A stretch of DNA of 64,000 nucleotides from Haemophilus paracuniculus (GTDB taxonomy: Bacteria; Pseudomonadota; Gammaproteobacteria; Enterobacterales; Pasteurellaceae). Shown here piece by piece: positions 54,355 to 63,437 of this stretch; positions within the stretch are counted from its first letter, which is position 1, and every line of letters begins with the position of its first letter. The notes beneath the pieces are model-generated. The model saw only the letters and a program-made list of their open reading frames with translations, did no database searches and was not told the origin of the DNA. The position numbers and the translations under genes were made by a program. The DNA is taken from assembly GCF_002015115.1 (NCBI RefSeq), contig NZ_MUYA01000004.1:155820-219819 (forward strand). Reading direction: 5' to 3'.

Positions 54355-55155
54355 ATGCTGACATCTTCGCTACTTCACGCCGTGATCAAGATCGCCCACC
54401 AAGCTGGCGAGCATTTGCAACGGTTTTACGCTCGTTCGGTGGCGGTGCAGATTAAATCGGACAAAACCCCCGTTACCGAAGCGGATCTCTTTATCAGCCA
54501 GTTTGTGATCGAGCAGTTGCAAGCCCTCACGCCTGATGTGCCGATTTTGTCGGAAGAAAATTGCAACATTCCCCTCGCTGAACGAGCCAACTGGCAACAG
54601 TATTGGATTATCGATCCGCTAGACGGCACGCAACAATTCATTGACCGTACCGATCAATTTGCGGTGGTGATTGCGTTGGTACAGCACAATCGCCCTGTGT
54701 TAGGCGTGATTCACGCTCCACAACTCAGCAAAACTTACTACGCAATGCAGGGCTTCGGGGCATTTTTGCAAAAAAATGGCGAAATCCTACCGCTTGCACC
54801 GCGTCCGTTGCCTGCTCATTCCTTTAAAATTGCGGTCGGCACTTCCCACCAGCCAAAAATTTTGGCGAGCGTTCAGCCACCGTATCAGGCGAGCTTTGTG
54901 CAGTATGGTTCAAGCAGTTTGAAAGCAGGTTTGGTGGCGGAAGGCGTTGCCGATTGCTATGTGCGACTCGGCGACACGGGCGAGTGGGACACCGCCGCTG
55001 CGGAAATTTTGCTGGCGGAAATCGGTGGGGCGATTTTCAATTTGGCGTTTGAGCCGTTGAGTTACAATCGGCGAGAAACCTTTGTCAATCCGCATTTTGT
55101 GATGGTCGGCAACCGCCAAGGCGAGTGGCAAAATATCTTTCGTTTCAATCGGTAA
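54355..55155 (+). CDS. cysQ: 3'(2'),5'-bisphosphate nucleotidase CysQ
   Basis: 266 aa from ATG at 54355 (MLTSSLLHAVIKIAHQAGEHLQRFY); an upstream frame lies in nudE. Inositol-monophosphatase fold with metal sites SEENC, WIIDPLDGTQQFI and GEWDTAAAEILLAE. Converts PAP/PAPS to AMP/APS, protecting sulfate assimilation and RNA turnover. A little longer than the E. coli enzyme. Confidence 0.92.
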   Translation: MLTSSLLHAVIKIAHQAGEHLQRFYARSVAVQIKSDKTPVTEADLFISQFVIEQLQALTPDVPILSEENCNIPLAERANWQQYWIIDPLDGTQQFIDRTDQFAVVIALVQHNRPVLGVIHAPQLSKTYYAMQGFGAFLQKNGEILPLAPRPLPAHSFKIAVGTSHQPKILASVQPPYQASFVQYGSSSLKAGLVAEGVADCYVRLGDTGEWDTAAAEILLAEIGGAIFNLAFEPLSYNRRETFVNPHFVMVGNRQGEWQNIFRFNR

Positions 55156-55224
55156 TAACCATTCGCTTTTTCGGGCGAAATGTTGCATAGTACGCAAATT
55201 TTTAAAAACAAGGACAGATAAATA

Positions 55225-56709
55225 ATGATCGCAGACAATAACTGTATCGTGATTTTCGGGGCGTCAGGCGACCTGACTTATCGTAAATTGATCCCTGCCC
55301 TCTATAATCTTTACAAAATCGGCAGGCTGGCGGAACATTTTTCCGTGCTGGGCGTGTCTCGCACCGAGATGACGGACGACAGTTTCCGTGAAAAAATGCG
55401 TCAAGCCCTGATCAAAAGCGAAAATGCAAGCGGTGAGATGCTCGAAAATTTTTGCCAACACCTTTACTATCAAGCGGTCAATACGTCCGACCCTGTCGAT
55501 TACGGCAAACTTTTGCCACGCCTTGACGAGTTGCACGATAAATATCAAACGGGCGGCAACACCCTCTACTACCTTTCCACCCCGCCGAGCCTGTATGGCG
55601 TGATCCCCGAATGTTTGGCAGCTCACGGCTTGAACACCGAAGAATTTGGCTGGAAACGGATTATCGTGGAAAAACCGTTCGGCTACGACATCAAAACCGC
55701 CAAAGAGCTGGACGTGCAGATCCACCGTTTCTTTGAAGAACATCAAATCTACCGTATCGACCACTATCTCGGCAAAGAAACCGTACAAAATTTGCTCGTT
55801 TTACGTTTCTCAAACGGCTTATTTGAACCCCTTTGGAACCGCAATTTTATCGACTATGTGGAAATCACAGGGGCGGAATCGATTGGCGTGGAAGACCGAG
55901 GCGGTTACTATGACGGCTCGGGGGCGATGCGTGATATGTTCCAAAACCACTTGTTGCAAGTGTTGGCAATGGTGGCGATGGAACCGCCTGCGATCATCAA
56001 CGCTGATTCAATGCGTGATGAAGTGGCGAAAGTGTTGCACTGCTTGCACCCATTGAGTGTCGAAGACGTGAAAAATAATTTGGTGCTAGGGCAATATGTG
56101 CGAGGCGAAGTGAACGGCGAAGAAGTGCAGGGCTACCTTGAAGAAAAAGGCGTGCCAGCGGATTCCTTGACCGAAACCTATATGGCGTTGCGTTGCGAAA
56201 TCGACAACTGGCGTTGGGCAGGCGTGCCGTTTTATGTGCGTTCGGGCAAGCGAATGCCGACTCGGGTAACGGAAGTGGTGATCCATTTCAAAACCACCCC
56301 TCACCCCGTATTTAGCCAAAACGCCCCCGACAATAAATTGATTATCCGCATTCAGCCCGATGAGGGCATTTCAATGCGATTCGGTTTGAAAAAACCAGGG
56401 GCAGGCTTTGAGGCGAAAGAGGTTTCAATGGATTTTCGCTACGCCGATCTCGCCTCGCCGAGTTTGCTGACCGCTTACGAACGCTTGCTATTAGACGCAA
56501 TGAAAGGCGATGCGACCTTATTCGCTCGTACTGACGCGGTGCACGCCTGCTGGAAATTTGTGCAACCGATCCTCGACTACAAAGCCGAACGCGGTAGAGT
56601 GTACGAATACGAAGCGGGAACTTGGGGTCCAACGGAAGCGGATAAACTGATCGCCAAACACGGCAGAGTGTGGCGGAAACCAACTGGCGAAATGAAAAAG
56701 AAAATTTAA
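55225..56709 (+). CDS. zwf: Glucose-6-phosphate 1-dehydrogenase
   Basis: 494 aa. NADP-binding [19 protein letters not shown], substrate/catalytic [15 protein letters not shown] and IVEKPFG are intact. First enzyme of the oxidative pentose phosphate pathway. Followed by pgl (11 nt gap) and gnd, giving the full oxidative branch and NADPH supply for Gor in the same stretch. Confidence 0.97.
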   Translation: MIADNNCIVIFGASGDLTYRKLIPALYNLYKIGRLAEHFSVLGVSRTEMTDDSFREKMRQALIKSENASGEMLENFCQHLYYQAVNTSDPVDYGKLLPRLDELHDKYQTGGNTLYYLSTPPSLYGVIPECLAAHGLNTEEFGWKRIIVEKPFGYDIKTAKELDVQIHRFFEEHQIYRIDHYLGKETVQNLLVLRFSNGLFEPLWNRNFIDYVEITGAESIGVEDRGGYYDGSGAMRDMFQNHLLQVLAMVAMEPPAIINADSMRDEVAKVLHCLHPLSVEDVKNNLVLGQYVRGEVNGEEVQGYLEEKGVPADSLTETYMALRCEIDNWRWAGVPFYVRSGKRMPTRVTEVVIHFKTTPHPVFSQNAPDNKLIIRIQPDEGISMRFGLKKPGAGFEAKEVSMDFRYADLASPSLLTAYERLLLDAMKGDATLFARTDAVHACWKFVQPILDYKAERGRVYEYEAGTWGPTEADKLIAKHGRVWRKPTGEMKKKI

Positions 56710-56720
56710 GGGCAATAAAA

Positions 56721-57419
56721 ATGAACACCACTATTTTTGAGACCGCCCAAGCGGCGGTTGAGCAAATCGCTCAACAATTTTTGGCGTTAAGCCGTGAAAA
56801 CCGCCCCGTGCATATTTCCCTCTCGGGCGGCAGCACCCCTAAATTACTGTTTAAAACCCTCGCCGAAGCCCCGTTCAATCAAGAAATTGCGTGGCAAAAT
56901 CTGCATTTTTGGTGGGGCGATGAGCGAATGGTTGAGCCGAATGATCCTGAAAGTAACTACGGCGAAGTGCAAAAATTGCTGTTCGACAAGGTACAAATCC
57001 CTGCGGAAAATATCCACCGCATTCGGGGCGAAAACGAGGTGGCACAAGAGCTAACCAGATTTTCACAGGAACTGACCGCTTGCGTGCCAGATTTAGCCTT
57101 TGATTGGATTATTTTAGGAATGGGAACGGACGGACACACCGCTTCACTATTCCCACACCAAACGGATTTTGACGATCCCAATCCTGCCGTAATCGCCAAA
57201 CACCCCGAAAGCGGTCAGATCCGCATTTCCAAAACGGCGACTTTACTTGAAAAGGCAAAACGGATCACCTATTTGGTTACGGGCGAAAGCAAGGCAGAAA
57301 TTTTAAAAGAAATCAAAACCACCCCAGCAGATCAACTGCCTTACCCCGCAGCAAAAATCCAAGCGAAAAATGGGATTACCGAGTGGTATCTCGACCAAGA
57401 GGCGGGGAAGTTGCTGTAA
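56721..57419 (+). CDS. pgl: 6-phosphogluconolactonase (DevB/NagB-like)
   Basis: 232 aa from ATG at 56721. NagB/RpiA fold: SLSGGSTPKLLFKTLAE, FWWGDERMVEPNDPESNYG, and GMGTDGHTASLFP. Hydrolyses 6-phosphogluconolactone. Located between zwf and gnd. A USS core (ACCGCTTGCG) is in the coding sequence. Confidence 0.95.
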   Translation: MNTTIFETAQAAVEQIAQQFLALSRENRPVHISLSGGSTPKLLFKTLAEAPFNQEIAWQNLHFWWGDERMVEPNDPESNYGEVQKLLFDKVQIPAENIHRIRGENEVAQELTRFSQELTACVPDLAFDWIILGMGTDGHTASLFPHQTDFDDPNPAVIAKHPESGQIRISKTATLLEKAKRITYLVTGESKAEILKEIKTTPADQLPYPAAKIQAKNGITEWYLDQEAGKLL

Positions 57420-57457
57420 ACATAAAGTGCAAACAGCGTTCGCACAATCTCAGGTAG

Positions 57458-57476
57458 GGACGCCAAGCTGGCGTCC
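57458..57476. repeat. GGACGCC hairpin between pgl and gnd
   Basis: GGACGCCA/TGGCGTCC 8-bp stem with loop AGC, preceded by GTAG. Short hairpins of this TAGGGACGCC form recur in many bacterial genomes. Could terminate pgl; no T-run. A USS follows at 57494. Confidence 0.5.
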
Positions 57477-57555
57477 TCACAAATAAAACATTACAAGCGG
57501 TCAGATTTTTTAAAATTTTCCGCAAACCATTTCAATAATCTAACAGGAGCAAAAA

Positions 57556-59010
57556 ATGTCAGTGAAAGGCGATATTGGCGTCATCGGGTTAGCCGTGATG
57601 GGGCAAAACTTGATTTTAAATATGAACGACAAGGGTTTTAAAGTCGTGGCATATAACCGTACCACCGCCAAAGTGGACGAATTTTTAATGGGAGCGGCGA
57701 AAGACACCAACATTATCGGGGCATATTCGTTGCAGGATTTAGCCGATAAGCTCGAAAAACCACGCAAAGTAATGCTAATGGTGCGTGCGGGCGAGGTGGT
57801 CGATCAATTTATTGAGGCGTTGCTGCCGCATTTGGAAGAGGGCGACATCATTATTGACGGCGGTAATTCAAACTACCCTGACACCAACCGCCGCGTTGCC
57901 GCATTGCGTGAGAAAGGGATTCGCTTTGTCGGGGCAGGTGTATCGGGTGGCGAAGAGGGGGCGAGACACGGACCGTCCATTATGCCAGGCGGTAACATTG
58001 AAGCGTGGGAACACGTTAAGCCAATTTTACAAGCGATTGCCGCCAAAACCGACAAAGGCGAGCCGTGCTGCGACTGGGTTGGGGCAGAAGGCTCGGGGCA
58101 TTTCGTCAAAATGGTGCATAACGGGATCGAATATGGCGATATGCAGTTGATCTGCGAAGCCTACCAATTCCTCAAAGACGGCTTGGGCTTAGGCTACGAT
58201 GAAATGCAACAGATCTTCGCCGAGTGGAAGAAAACCGAACTCGACAGCTATTTGATCGACATCACTACCGATATTTTGGGCTACAAAGATGCAGACGGTC
58301 AGCCGTTGGTGGAAAAAATCCTCGACACCGCAGGGCAAAAAGGCACGGGTAAATGGACAGGCATCAACGCCCTCGATCTCGGTATTCCATTAACTCTTAT
58401 CACTGAATCCGTGTTCGCCCGTTGCGTTTCTTCGTTCAAAGATCAACGCGTAGAAGCGGAAAAACTATTCGGCAAAACTATCGGCAAAGTGGAGGGCGAT
58501 AAAGCCGTTTGGATCGAAGCGGTGCGTAAAGCCTTGCTCGCTTCAAAAATCATCTCTTACGCCCAAGGCTTTATGCTGATCCGTGAAGCCTCGCAAAATA
58601 ACGGCTGGAACATCAACTACGGTGGCACGGCATTATTATGGCGTGAGGGCTGCATTATCCGCAGTCGTTTCCTCGGCAATATCCGTGATGCGTACGAAGC
58701 CGATCCGAATTTAGTGTTCCTCGGTTCAGATCCTTACTTCAAAGGCATTTTGGAAAACTGTTTGGCAGACTGGCGTAAAGTGGTGGCGAAAGCGATTGAA
58801 ATCGGCGTGCCAATGCCGTGTATGGCGTCTGCGATTACTTTCTTAGACGGCTACACCTCGGCTCGCTTGCCAGCCAACTTGCTACAAGCCCAACGCGATT
58901 ACTTCGGCGCTCACACCTACGAACGCACCGACAAGCCGCGTGGCGAATTTTTCCATACCAACTGGACAGGGCGTGGCGGCAATACTGCCTCAACCACTTA
59001 CGATGTCTAA
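57556..59010 (+). CDS. gnd: 6-phosphogluconate dehydrogenase
   Basis: 484 aa. N-terminal Rossmann motif GLAVMGQNLILNM, NRTTAK, GVSGGEEGARHGPSIMPGG and the catalytic lysine region GSGHFVKMVHNGIEYGDMQ; C-terminal ARLPANLLQAQRDYFGAHTYER. Forms ribulose-5-P and NADPH. Terminator follows. Confidence 0.97.
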   Translation: MSVKGDIGVIGLAVMGQNLILNMNDKGFKVVAYNRTTAKVDEFLMGAAKDTNIIGAYSLQDLADKLEKPRKVMLMVRAGEVVDQFIEALLPHLEEGDIIIDGGNSNYPDTNRRVAALREKGIRFVGAGVSGGEEGARHGPSIMPGGNIEAWEHVKPILQAIAAKTDKGEPCCDWVGAEGSGHFVKMVHNGIEYGDMQLICEAYQFLKDGLGLGYDEMQQIFAEWKKTELDSYLIDITTDILGYKDADGQPLVEKILDTAGQKGTGKWTGINALDLGIPLTLITESVFARCVSSFKDQRVEAEKLFGKTIGKVEGDKAVWIEAVRKALLASKIISYAQGFMLIREASQNNGWNINYGGTALLWREGCIIRSRFLGNIRDAYEADPNLVFLGSDPYFKGILENCLADWRKVVAKAIEIGVPMPCMASAITFLDGYTSARLPANLLQAQRDYFGAHTYERTDKPRGEFFHTNWTGRGGNTASTTYDV

Positions 59011-59019
59011 TTAACCTTT

Positions 59020-59052
59020 GGGCGAGTGCAAAACTCGCCCTTACCGATTTTT
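59020..59052 (+). terminator. gnd terminator
   Basis: GGGCGAGT/ACTCGCCC 8-bp stem with a 5-nt loop, then TTACCGATTTTTT. It ends only 4 nt before the sapF ATG. Confidence 0.85.
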
Positions 59053-59055
59053 TCT

Positions 59056-59859
59056 ATGTCTTTACTTGACGTTCATCAACTCAGTAAACGCTTTACCGAC
59101 CACATCGGGCTGTTCCGCCAGCAGGATTTTTACGCGGTGCAAGCGGTCAGTTTCTCGCTAAAAAGACGAGAAACGCTGGCGATTATCGGCGAAAACGGAG
59201 CGGGTAAATCGACCCTCGCCAAAATGATCGCAGGGATCACCGAACCCACCGCTGGCACAATGCACTTTTCGGGGCAGGAACTGCGGTTCGGCGACTATGA
59301 TTTCCGAGCCAAACATATCCGAATGATGTTTCAAGATCCGAATGATGCCTTTGATCCCAATCTCAACATCGGGCAGATCCTCGATGCCCCATTACGGCTT
59401 GCCACGGGCTTATCAGAACAGGAACGCAACGAGCGGATTTTCAACACCTTGCGATTGGTGGGAATGTATCCCGAACACGCTTTGATCCCGATTCGAGACG
59501 CATCAAGCAGTCAGAAACAGCGGATCGCCCTCGCCCGTGCCTTGATTTTAGAGCCTGAAATCATCATCGCAGACGATACATTGAGCAACCTTGATTTTTC
59601 GGTCAAAACCCAACTGCTCAACCTAATGCTGAATTTGCAACAACGGCTCGGCATTGCCTACATTTATGTGGGGCAGCACCTTGGCATTATTAAGCACGTA
59701 GCCGATAAATTGATGGTAATGCACCAAGGGGAAGTGGTGGAATATGACGAAACCAAACAGATTTTGCTCAATCCGCAAAGCCCGATCACGGCACGCCTTA
59801 TCGAAAGTCATTTCGGCAAAAAATTAACGGCGGAGGCGTTTGCACAATCTCATTTTTAA
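59056..59859 (+). CDS. sapF: Peptide ABC transporter ATPase SapF, without sapABCD
   Basis: 267 aa from ATG at 59056 (MSLLDVHQLSKRF). Walker A GENGAGKST (45-53) is good. The signature LSGGQ is replaced by DASSSQ (148-153) and the Walker B catalytic Glu by Asp (IIIADD, D173-D174). The H-loop His (GQHLG) remains. Overall pattern, including FGDYDFRAKHIRMMFQDP, is SapF of the Sap antimicrobial-peptide/heme uptake system. No sapA-D or sapZ are nearby, and no Shine-Dalgarno precedes the ATG. H. influenzae SapF seems, from memory, to share the Walker B change. Confidence 0.85.
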   Translation: MSLLDVHQLSKRFTDHIGLFRQQDFYAVQAVSFSLKRRETLAIIGENGAGKSTLAKMIAGITEPTAGTMHFSGQELRFGDYDFRAKHIRMMFQDPNDAFDPNLNIGQILDAPLRLATGLSEQERNERIFNTLRLVGMYPEHALIPIRDASSSQKQRIALARALILEPEIIIADDTLSNLDFSVKTQLLNLMLNLQQRLGIAYIYVGQHLGIIKHVADKLMVMHQGEVVEYDETKQILLNPQSPITARLIESHFGKKLTAEAFAQSHF

Positions 59860-59877
59860 ATTGAATGGAGCATAAAT

Positions 59878-60513
59878 ATGGAACTCACCCAAGCAATTCA
59901 ACAACGCAAAACGATCAAAGCCTTTGATCGCAATGCGAAAATCAGCCGTGCAGAACTGGAAGAAATGCTCAACCTCGCCCAGCTCGCCCCCTCAAAAGCC
60001 AACTTGCAACCGTGGCGATTTATGGTGCTAGACAGCCCCGAACAAAAAAGCCTGCTCAACGGCAAAGTGGCATTCAATGAACTGCCGTGCGAAACGGCTT
60101 CGGCGGTGGTGTTGATTTTGGCAGATCTGCACTATCCACAACTGCTCAGCGATATTTTAGATCTTGCGGTGGAAAAAGGTTATCTGCACCCTGCCACCCG
60201 CCAAAATTCCTTTGAATTTTTGAGCAATATGCACAACAGCCAAACCCCACAACAGATTCGCGATCAAGTGCTGATCGATAGCAGCCTTGTATCAATGCAA
60301 TTGATGTTAATCGCCAAAGATCGGGGCTATGATAGCCACGCCATCGGCATTTTCGACCGTGAGGCGGTGCTAAACAGTTTCAATCTTGATGGGGAACGCT
60401 ATGTGCCAGTGATGATCCTCGCCCTCGGCAAAGCCGCCGCTCAACCGATTCCAAGCGTGCGATTACCGCTCGATTATACCCTCGCCTATAACGGCGAACC
60501 GTTCAAAAAATAG
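59878..60513 (+). CDS. Nitroreductase-family protein
   Basis: 211 aa FMN-dependent oxidoreductase of the NfsB/YdgI type. N-terminal ELTQAIQQRKTIKAFD and APSKANLQPWRFMVLDS (FMN phosphate/flavin site) are characteristic; C-terminal VPVMILALGKAAAQPIPSVRLPLDY matches. Substrate unknown. 18 nt after sapF with GGAGC upstream. Confidence 0.88.
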   Translation: MELTQAIQQRKTIKAFDRNAKISRAELEEMLNLAQLAPSKANLQPWRFMVLDSPEQKSLLNGKVAFNELPCETASAVVLILADLHYPQLLSDILDLAVEKGYLHPATRQNSFEFLSNMHNSQTPQQIRDQVLIDSSLVSMQLMLIAKDRGYDSHAIGIFDREAVLNSFNLDGERYVPVMILALGKAAAQPIPSVRLPLDYTLAYNGEPFKK

Positions 60514-60515
60514 CG

Positions 60516-60588
60516 AACAAGCGGGTAGATTTTTGATTTTTCCAAGCGAAATTTATTAAAAATTGCTAGAATCTACCCGCTTGTTTTT
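60516..60588. terminator. Inverted USS-like arms after the nitroreductase gene
   Basis: AACAAGCGGGTAGATTTTT at the left pairs with AATCTACCCGCTTGTTT at the right, then TTTTGAC. Arms are the USS core with GGGT. Long loop; ends with a T-run. Confidence 0.8.
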
Positions 60589-60603
60589 TGACTCTTACCT
60601 TTT

Positions 60604-61134
60604 ATGAAAACCGATTTAACAACTCGACAAAATTTATTTAGCAAAATTATTTTTGCCAGCCGTTGGTTGCAATTACCGATTTATTTAGGGCTAATTGTGG
60701 TGCAGGCGATTTACGCCTACAAATTCATCAAATCCTTGTGGAATTTGGTGGTAAACCTCGGCGTAATGGACGAAAACACCATTATGTTAGCGGTGCTGAA
60801 CTTAATTGATGTGGTAATGATTGCCAACTTGCTGATTATGGTAATTGTGGGCGGCTACGAAACCTTTGTTTCGCGGCTGAATGTGGATTCCCACCCTGAT
60901 CAACCCGAATGGCTGGACCACGTTAATGCCTCGGTGCTGAAAGTGAAACTCTCAATGGCGATTATCAGCATTTCCTCAATCAATTTGCTACAAACCTTTA
61001 TCAACGTGCCAAAACTGCCCGTTGAAACGATTCAATGGCAAATTTTAATCCATTGCGTCTTTATTCTATCGGCGATTGGAATGGCTTACACGGATAAAAT
61101 TTTAACGGCAACCGCCAACCAAAATAACCACTAA
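60604..61134 (+). CDS. YqhA family (UPF0114) membrane protein
   Basis: 176 aa, four spans. [21 protein letters not shown] and [52 protein letters not shown] are the UPF0114 core, as in E. coli YqhA. Function unknown. The ACAAGGGGT variant sits at its stop. Confidence 0.87.
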   Translation: MKTDLTTRQNLFSKIIFASRWLQLPIYLGLIVVQAIYAYKFIKSLWNLVVNLGVMDENTIMLAVLNLIDVVMIANLLIMVIVGGYETFVSRLNVDSHPDQPEWLDHVNASVLKVKLSMAIISISSINLLQTFINVPKLPVETIQWQILIHCVFILSAIGMAYTDKILTATANQNNH

Positions 61135-61175
61135 CAAGGGGTCAGATTTGACCAAATTTTTGAAAGGAAACATTT

Positions 61176-62543
61176 ATGAAACATTATGATTATTTAGCCA
61201 TCGGCGGCGGCAGCGGTGGGATCGCTTCCATTAACCGAGCGGCAAGCTACGGCAAAAAATGTGCGATTATTGAAGCCAAACACCTCGGCGGCACTTGCGT
61301 AAACGTGGGCTGCGTGCCGAAAAAAGTGATGTGGCACGGAGCGCAAATCGCCGAGGCAATCAAACTCTACGCCCCTGATTATGGTTTTGACGTGAGCCTC
61401 AACCACTTCGACTTCAACAAATTGATCGAAAGCCGTGAAGCCTACATCGGCCGTATTCACACCTCGTACAACAACGTGCTCGGCAAAAACAACGTGGATG
61501 TGATCAACGGTTTCGCCAAATTTGTGAACAAAAACACGGTGGAAGTTACCCTCGCCAACGGCGAAAAAGAGCAAATCACCGCCGATCATATTTTGATCGC
61601 CACAGGCGGTCGCCCAACTCGCCCAGCGATTAAAGGGGCGGAATATGGGATTGATTCAGATGGCTTCTTCGCCCTCAACGCCCTGCCAAAACGCGTTGCG
61701 GTGGTGGGTGCAGGCTATATTGCTGTGGAAATCGCTGGCGTATTAAATAGCCTCGGCTCAGAAACCCACTTATTCGTTCGCCAACACGCCCCACTTCGCA
61801 CCTTTGATCCACTGATTGTGGAAACCTTGCTTGAAGTAATGGCACAAGACGGCATTCAACTACACACCCAAGCGATTCCGCAAGAAGTGGTGAAAAACGC
61901 GGACGGCTCGCTCACCCTCAAATTGGAAGACGGACGTAGCCAAACGGTGGATTGCTTGATTTGGGCGATCGGTCGCCAGCCAGCGACAGACGTAATCAAC
62001 CTTGAAGCGACAGGTGTTGCCACCAACGAAAAAGGCTACATCAAAGTCGATAAATTCCAAAACACCAATGTGGACGGCATTTATGCGGTGGGCGACATCA
62101 TCGAAGGCGGCATCGAATTAACCCCAGTCGCCGTGGCAGCAGGTCGCCGTTTGTCAGAACGCTTGTTCAACAACAAACCGAACGAACATTTGGACTACAA
62201 CCTCGTGCCAACGGTGGTTTTCAGCCACCCGCCAATCGGCACGATCGGCTTAACCGAACCGCAAGCGATTGAGCAATACGGTGCAGACAACGTGAAAGTG
62301 TACAAATCCTCATTCACGCCAATGTACAGTGCGGTTACCCAACACCGCCAACCGTGCCGAATGAAATTAGTGTGTGTCGGCGAACAGCAAAAAATCGTGG
62401 GCTTACACGGCATCGGCTTCGGAATGGACGAAATCCTACAAGGCTTTGCGGTCGCGATCAAAATGGGTGCCACCAAAGCCGACTTCGACAACACCGTAGC
62501 AATCCACCCAACCGCCGCGGAAGAGTTTGTAACGATGCGATAG
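61176..62543 (+). CDS. gor: Glutathione reductase
   Basis: 455 aa flavoprotein disulfide reductase. FAD motif [14 protein letters not shown], redox disulfide C41-VNVG-C46 in [19 protein letters not shown] motif [15 protein letters not shown]-terminal catalytic His in [20 protein letters not shown] comes from zwf/gnd upstream. Start has AAAGGAAAC. Confidence 0.96.
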   Translation: MKHYDYLAIGGGSGGIASINRAASYGKKCAIIEAKHLGGTCVNVGCVPKKVMWHGAQIAEAIKLYAPDYGFDVSLNHFDFNKLIESREAYIGRIHTSYNNVLGKNNVDVINGFAKFVNKNTVEVTLANGEKEQITADHILIATGGRPTRPAIKGAEYGIDSDGFFALNALPKRVAVVGAGYIAVEIAGVLNSLGSETHLFVRQHAPLRTFDPLIVETLLEVMAQDGIQLHTQAIPQEVVKNADGSLTLKLEDGRSQTVDCLIWAIGRQPATDVINLEATGVATNEKGYIKVDKFQNTNVDGIYAVGDIIEGGIELTPVAVAAGRRLSERLFNNKPNEHLDYNLVPTVVFSHPPIGTIGLTEPQAIEQYGADNVKVYKSSFTPMYSAVTQHRQPCRMKLVCVGEQQKIVGLHGIGFGMDEILQGFAVAIKMGATKADFDNTVAIHPTAAEEFVTMR

Positions 62544-62548
62544 GCAAA

Positions 62549-62594
62549 ACAAGCGGTAGGATTGACGGAAATTCCCAAAAATCTTACCGCTTGT
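62549..62594. terminator. gor terminator from inverted USS
   Basis: ACAAGCGGTAGGATT pairs with AATCTTACCGCTTGT, a genuine USS pair, directly after gor. Confidence 0.78.
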
Positions 62595-62602
62595 TTGAGA
62601 TT

Positions 62603-62790
62603 GTTACTTTTCTTTGCTTCGCCAAAGAAAAGTAACCAAAAGAAAGGCGACCCCGAGCATTTTGCTGATGTTTCGCTTGTTTCTAATTTCTACGGTCGAT
62701 TTGTAAACTCGCTTGCTACGTAAGCTCAAACAGTACAAATCGCCCTTGAAATTAACGAAACCGCTCAACGCAAAATGACGGGGATTTTTT
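62603..62790. repeat. Nested long-hairpin intergenic element after gor
   Basis: 404 bp lie between gor and the lipoprotein gene. A 14-bp perfect stem at 62603-62616/62623-62636 (loop CTTCGC) is followed by a block 62651-62783 that folds on itself in layers: CCCCG/CGGGG, CATTTTGC/GCAAAATG, GTTTCG/CGAAAC, AATTTC/GAAATT and CGATTTGTA/TACAAATCG, with an apical GCTT/AAGC. ATTTTTT follows. No coding capacity. It looks like a dispersed structured repeat or RNA element. Confidence 0.7.
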
Positions 62791-62947
62791 CTTGCAAAAT
62801 TTTAAAATCTTTGGAAAGAATAAGAAGACTTTTAGGAATTCTATCTGACAAAAAATAATTTCTGCGAAATGGGAACTAAATTTCCCTTTTTTCTACTAAC
62901 AAGCGGGCATTTTGCCTGTTTTTTATCATTTTTATTAAGGATCAATT

Positions 62948-63328
62948 ATGAAAAAATTACTCGGTTTAGCGGTGGTTGCTTTGGCATTGACCGCCTGTTC
63001 ACAAGGCGGAAACCGCCCAAAACACGATAACCCAGCTTTTCAAAAAGCGATGCAAGAGTGCCGTAAAACAAGTCAAGAACGTACCGCTTTTGAGAATTGT
63101 ATGGTGCAACGTGGTTTTGAAAAACCAGCGGAAATGAAAGACCACCCGAAAAATCCCGAAGTGGAACAAGCCTTAAAAGCCTGCCACCAAAACAACGCTG
63201 ACCGTACTGCCGTTGAAAATTGTATGAAACAAAAAGGCTTTGAAAAACCTGAACACAAAGGCGAGAAAAAAGGCAAAAAAGTCAAACATAAAACCCACAA
63301 AGCGAAAAAATCTGCACAAGCGAATTAA
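62948..63328 (+). CDS. Small lipoprotein with two Cx12C repeats
   Basis: 126 aa. Lipoprotein signal [17 protein letters not shown] with lipidated Cys17 and Ser at +2, which favours outer-membrane sorting. Two repeats (about 28-60 and 69-101), exactly 41 residues apart, each carry CX12C (C38/C51 and C79/C92) and a shared ending (ENCM-x-Q-x-GFEKP). The tail (102-126) is Lys-rich. The repeats could form disulfide-stabilised helical hairpins, somewhat like PsiF repeats, but I do not recognise the family. Single gene with terminator. Confidence 0.8.
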   Translation: MKKLLGLAVVALALTACSQGGNRPKHDNPAFQKAMQECRKTSQERTAFENCMVQRGFEKPAEMKDHPKNPEVEQALKACHQNNADRTAVENCMKQKGFEKPEHKGEKKGKKVKHKTHKAKKSAQAN

Positions 63329-63386
63329 GTCAGATTCTCATAAATACAAACTTTCCCTTTGCAGAATGAGGGTGTTAGTAATCAAT

Positions 63387-63413
63387 AAAAAAGGCGGAAT
63401 TTCCGCCTTTTTA
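63387..63413. terminator. Terminator between the lipoprotein and porin genes
   Basis: AAAAAGGCGGAA/TTCCGCCTTTTT inverted repeat; A-run and T-run make it bidirectional for convergent genes. Confidence 0.9.
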
Positions 63414-63437
63414 TTATTAAGTTATCAAGAACTTTGA

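Noticed and set aside
62354..62635. ORF overlapping the gor end and terminator
   Set aside because: Out of frame with gor and ending in the hairpin; no support.
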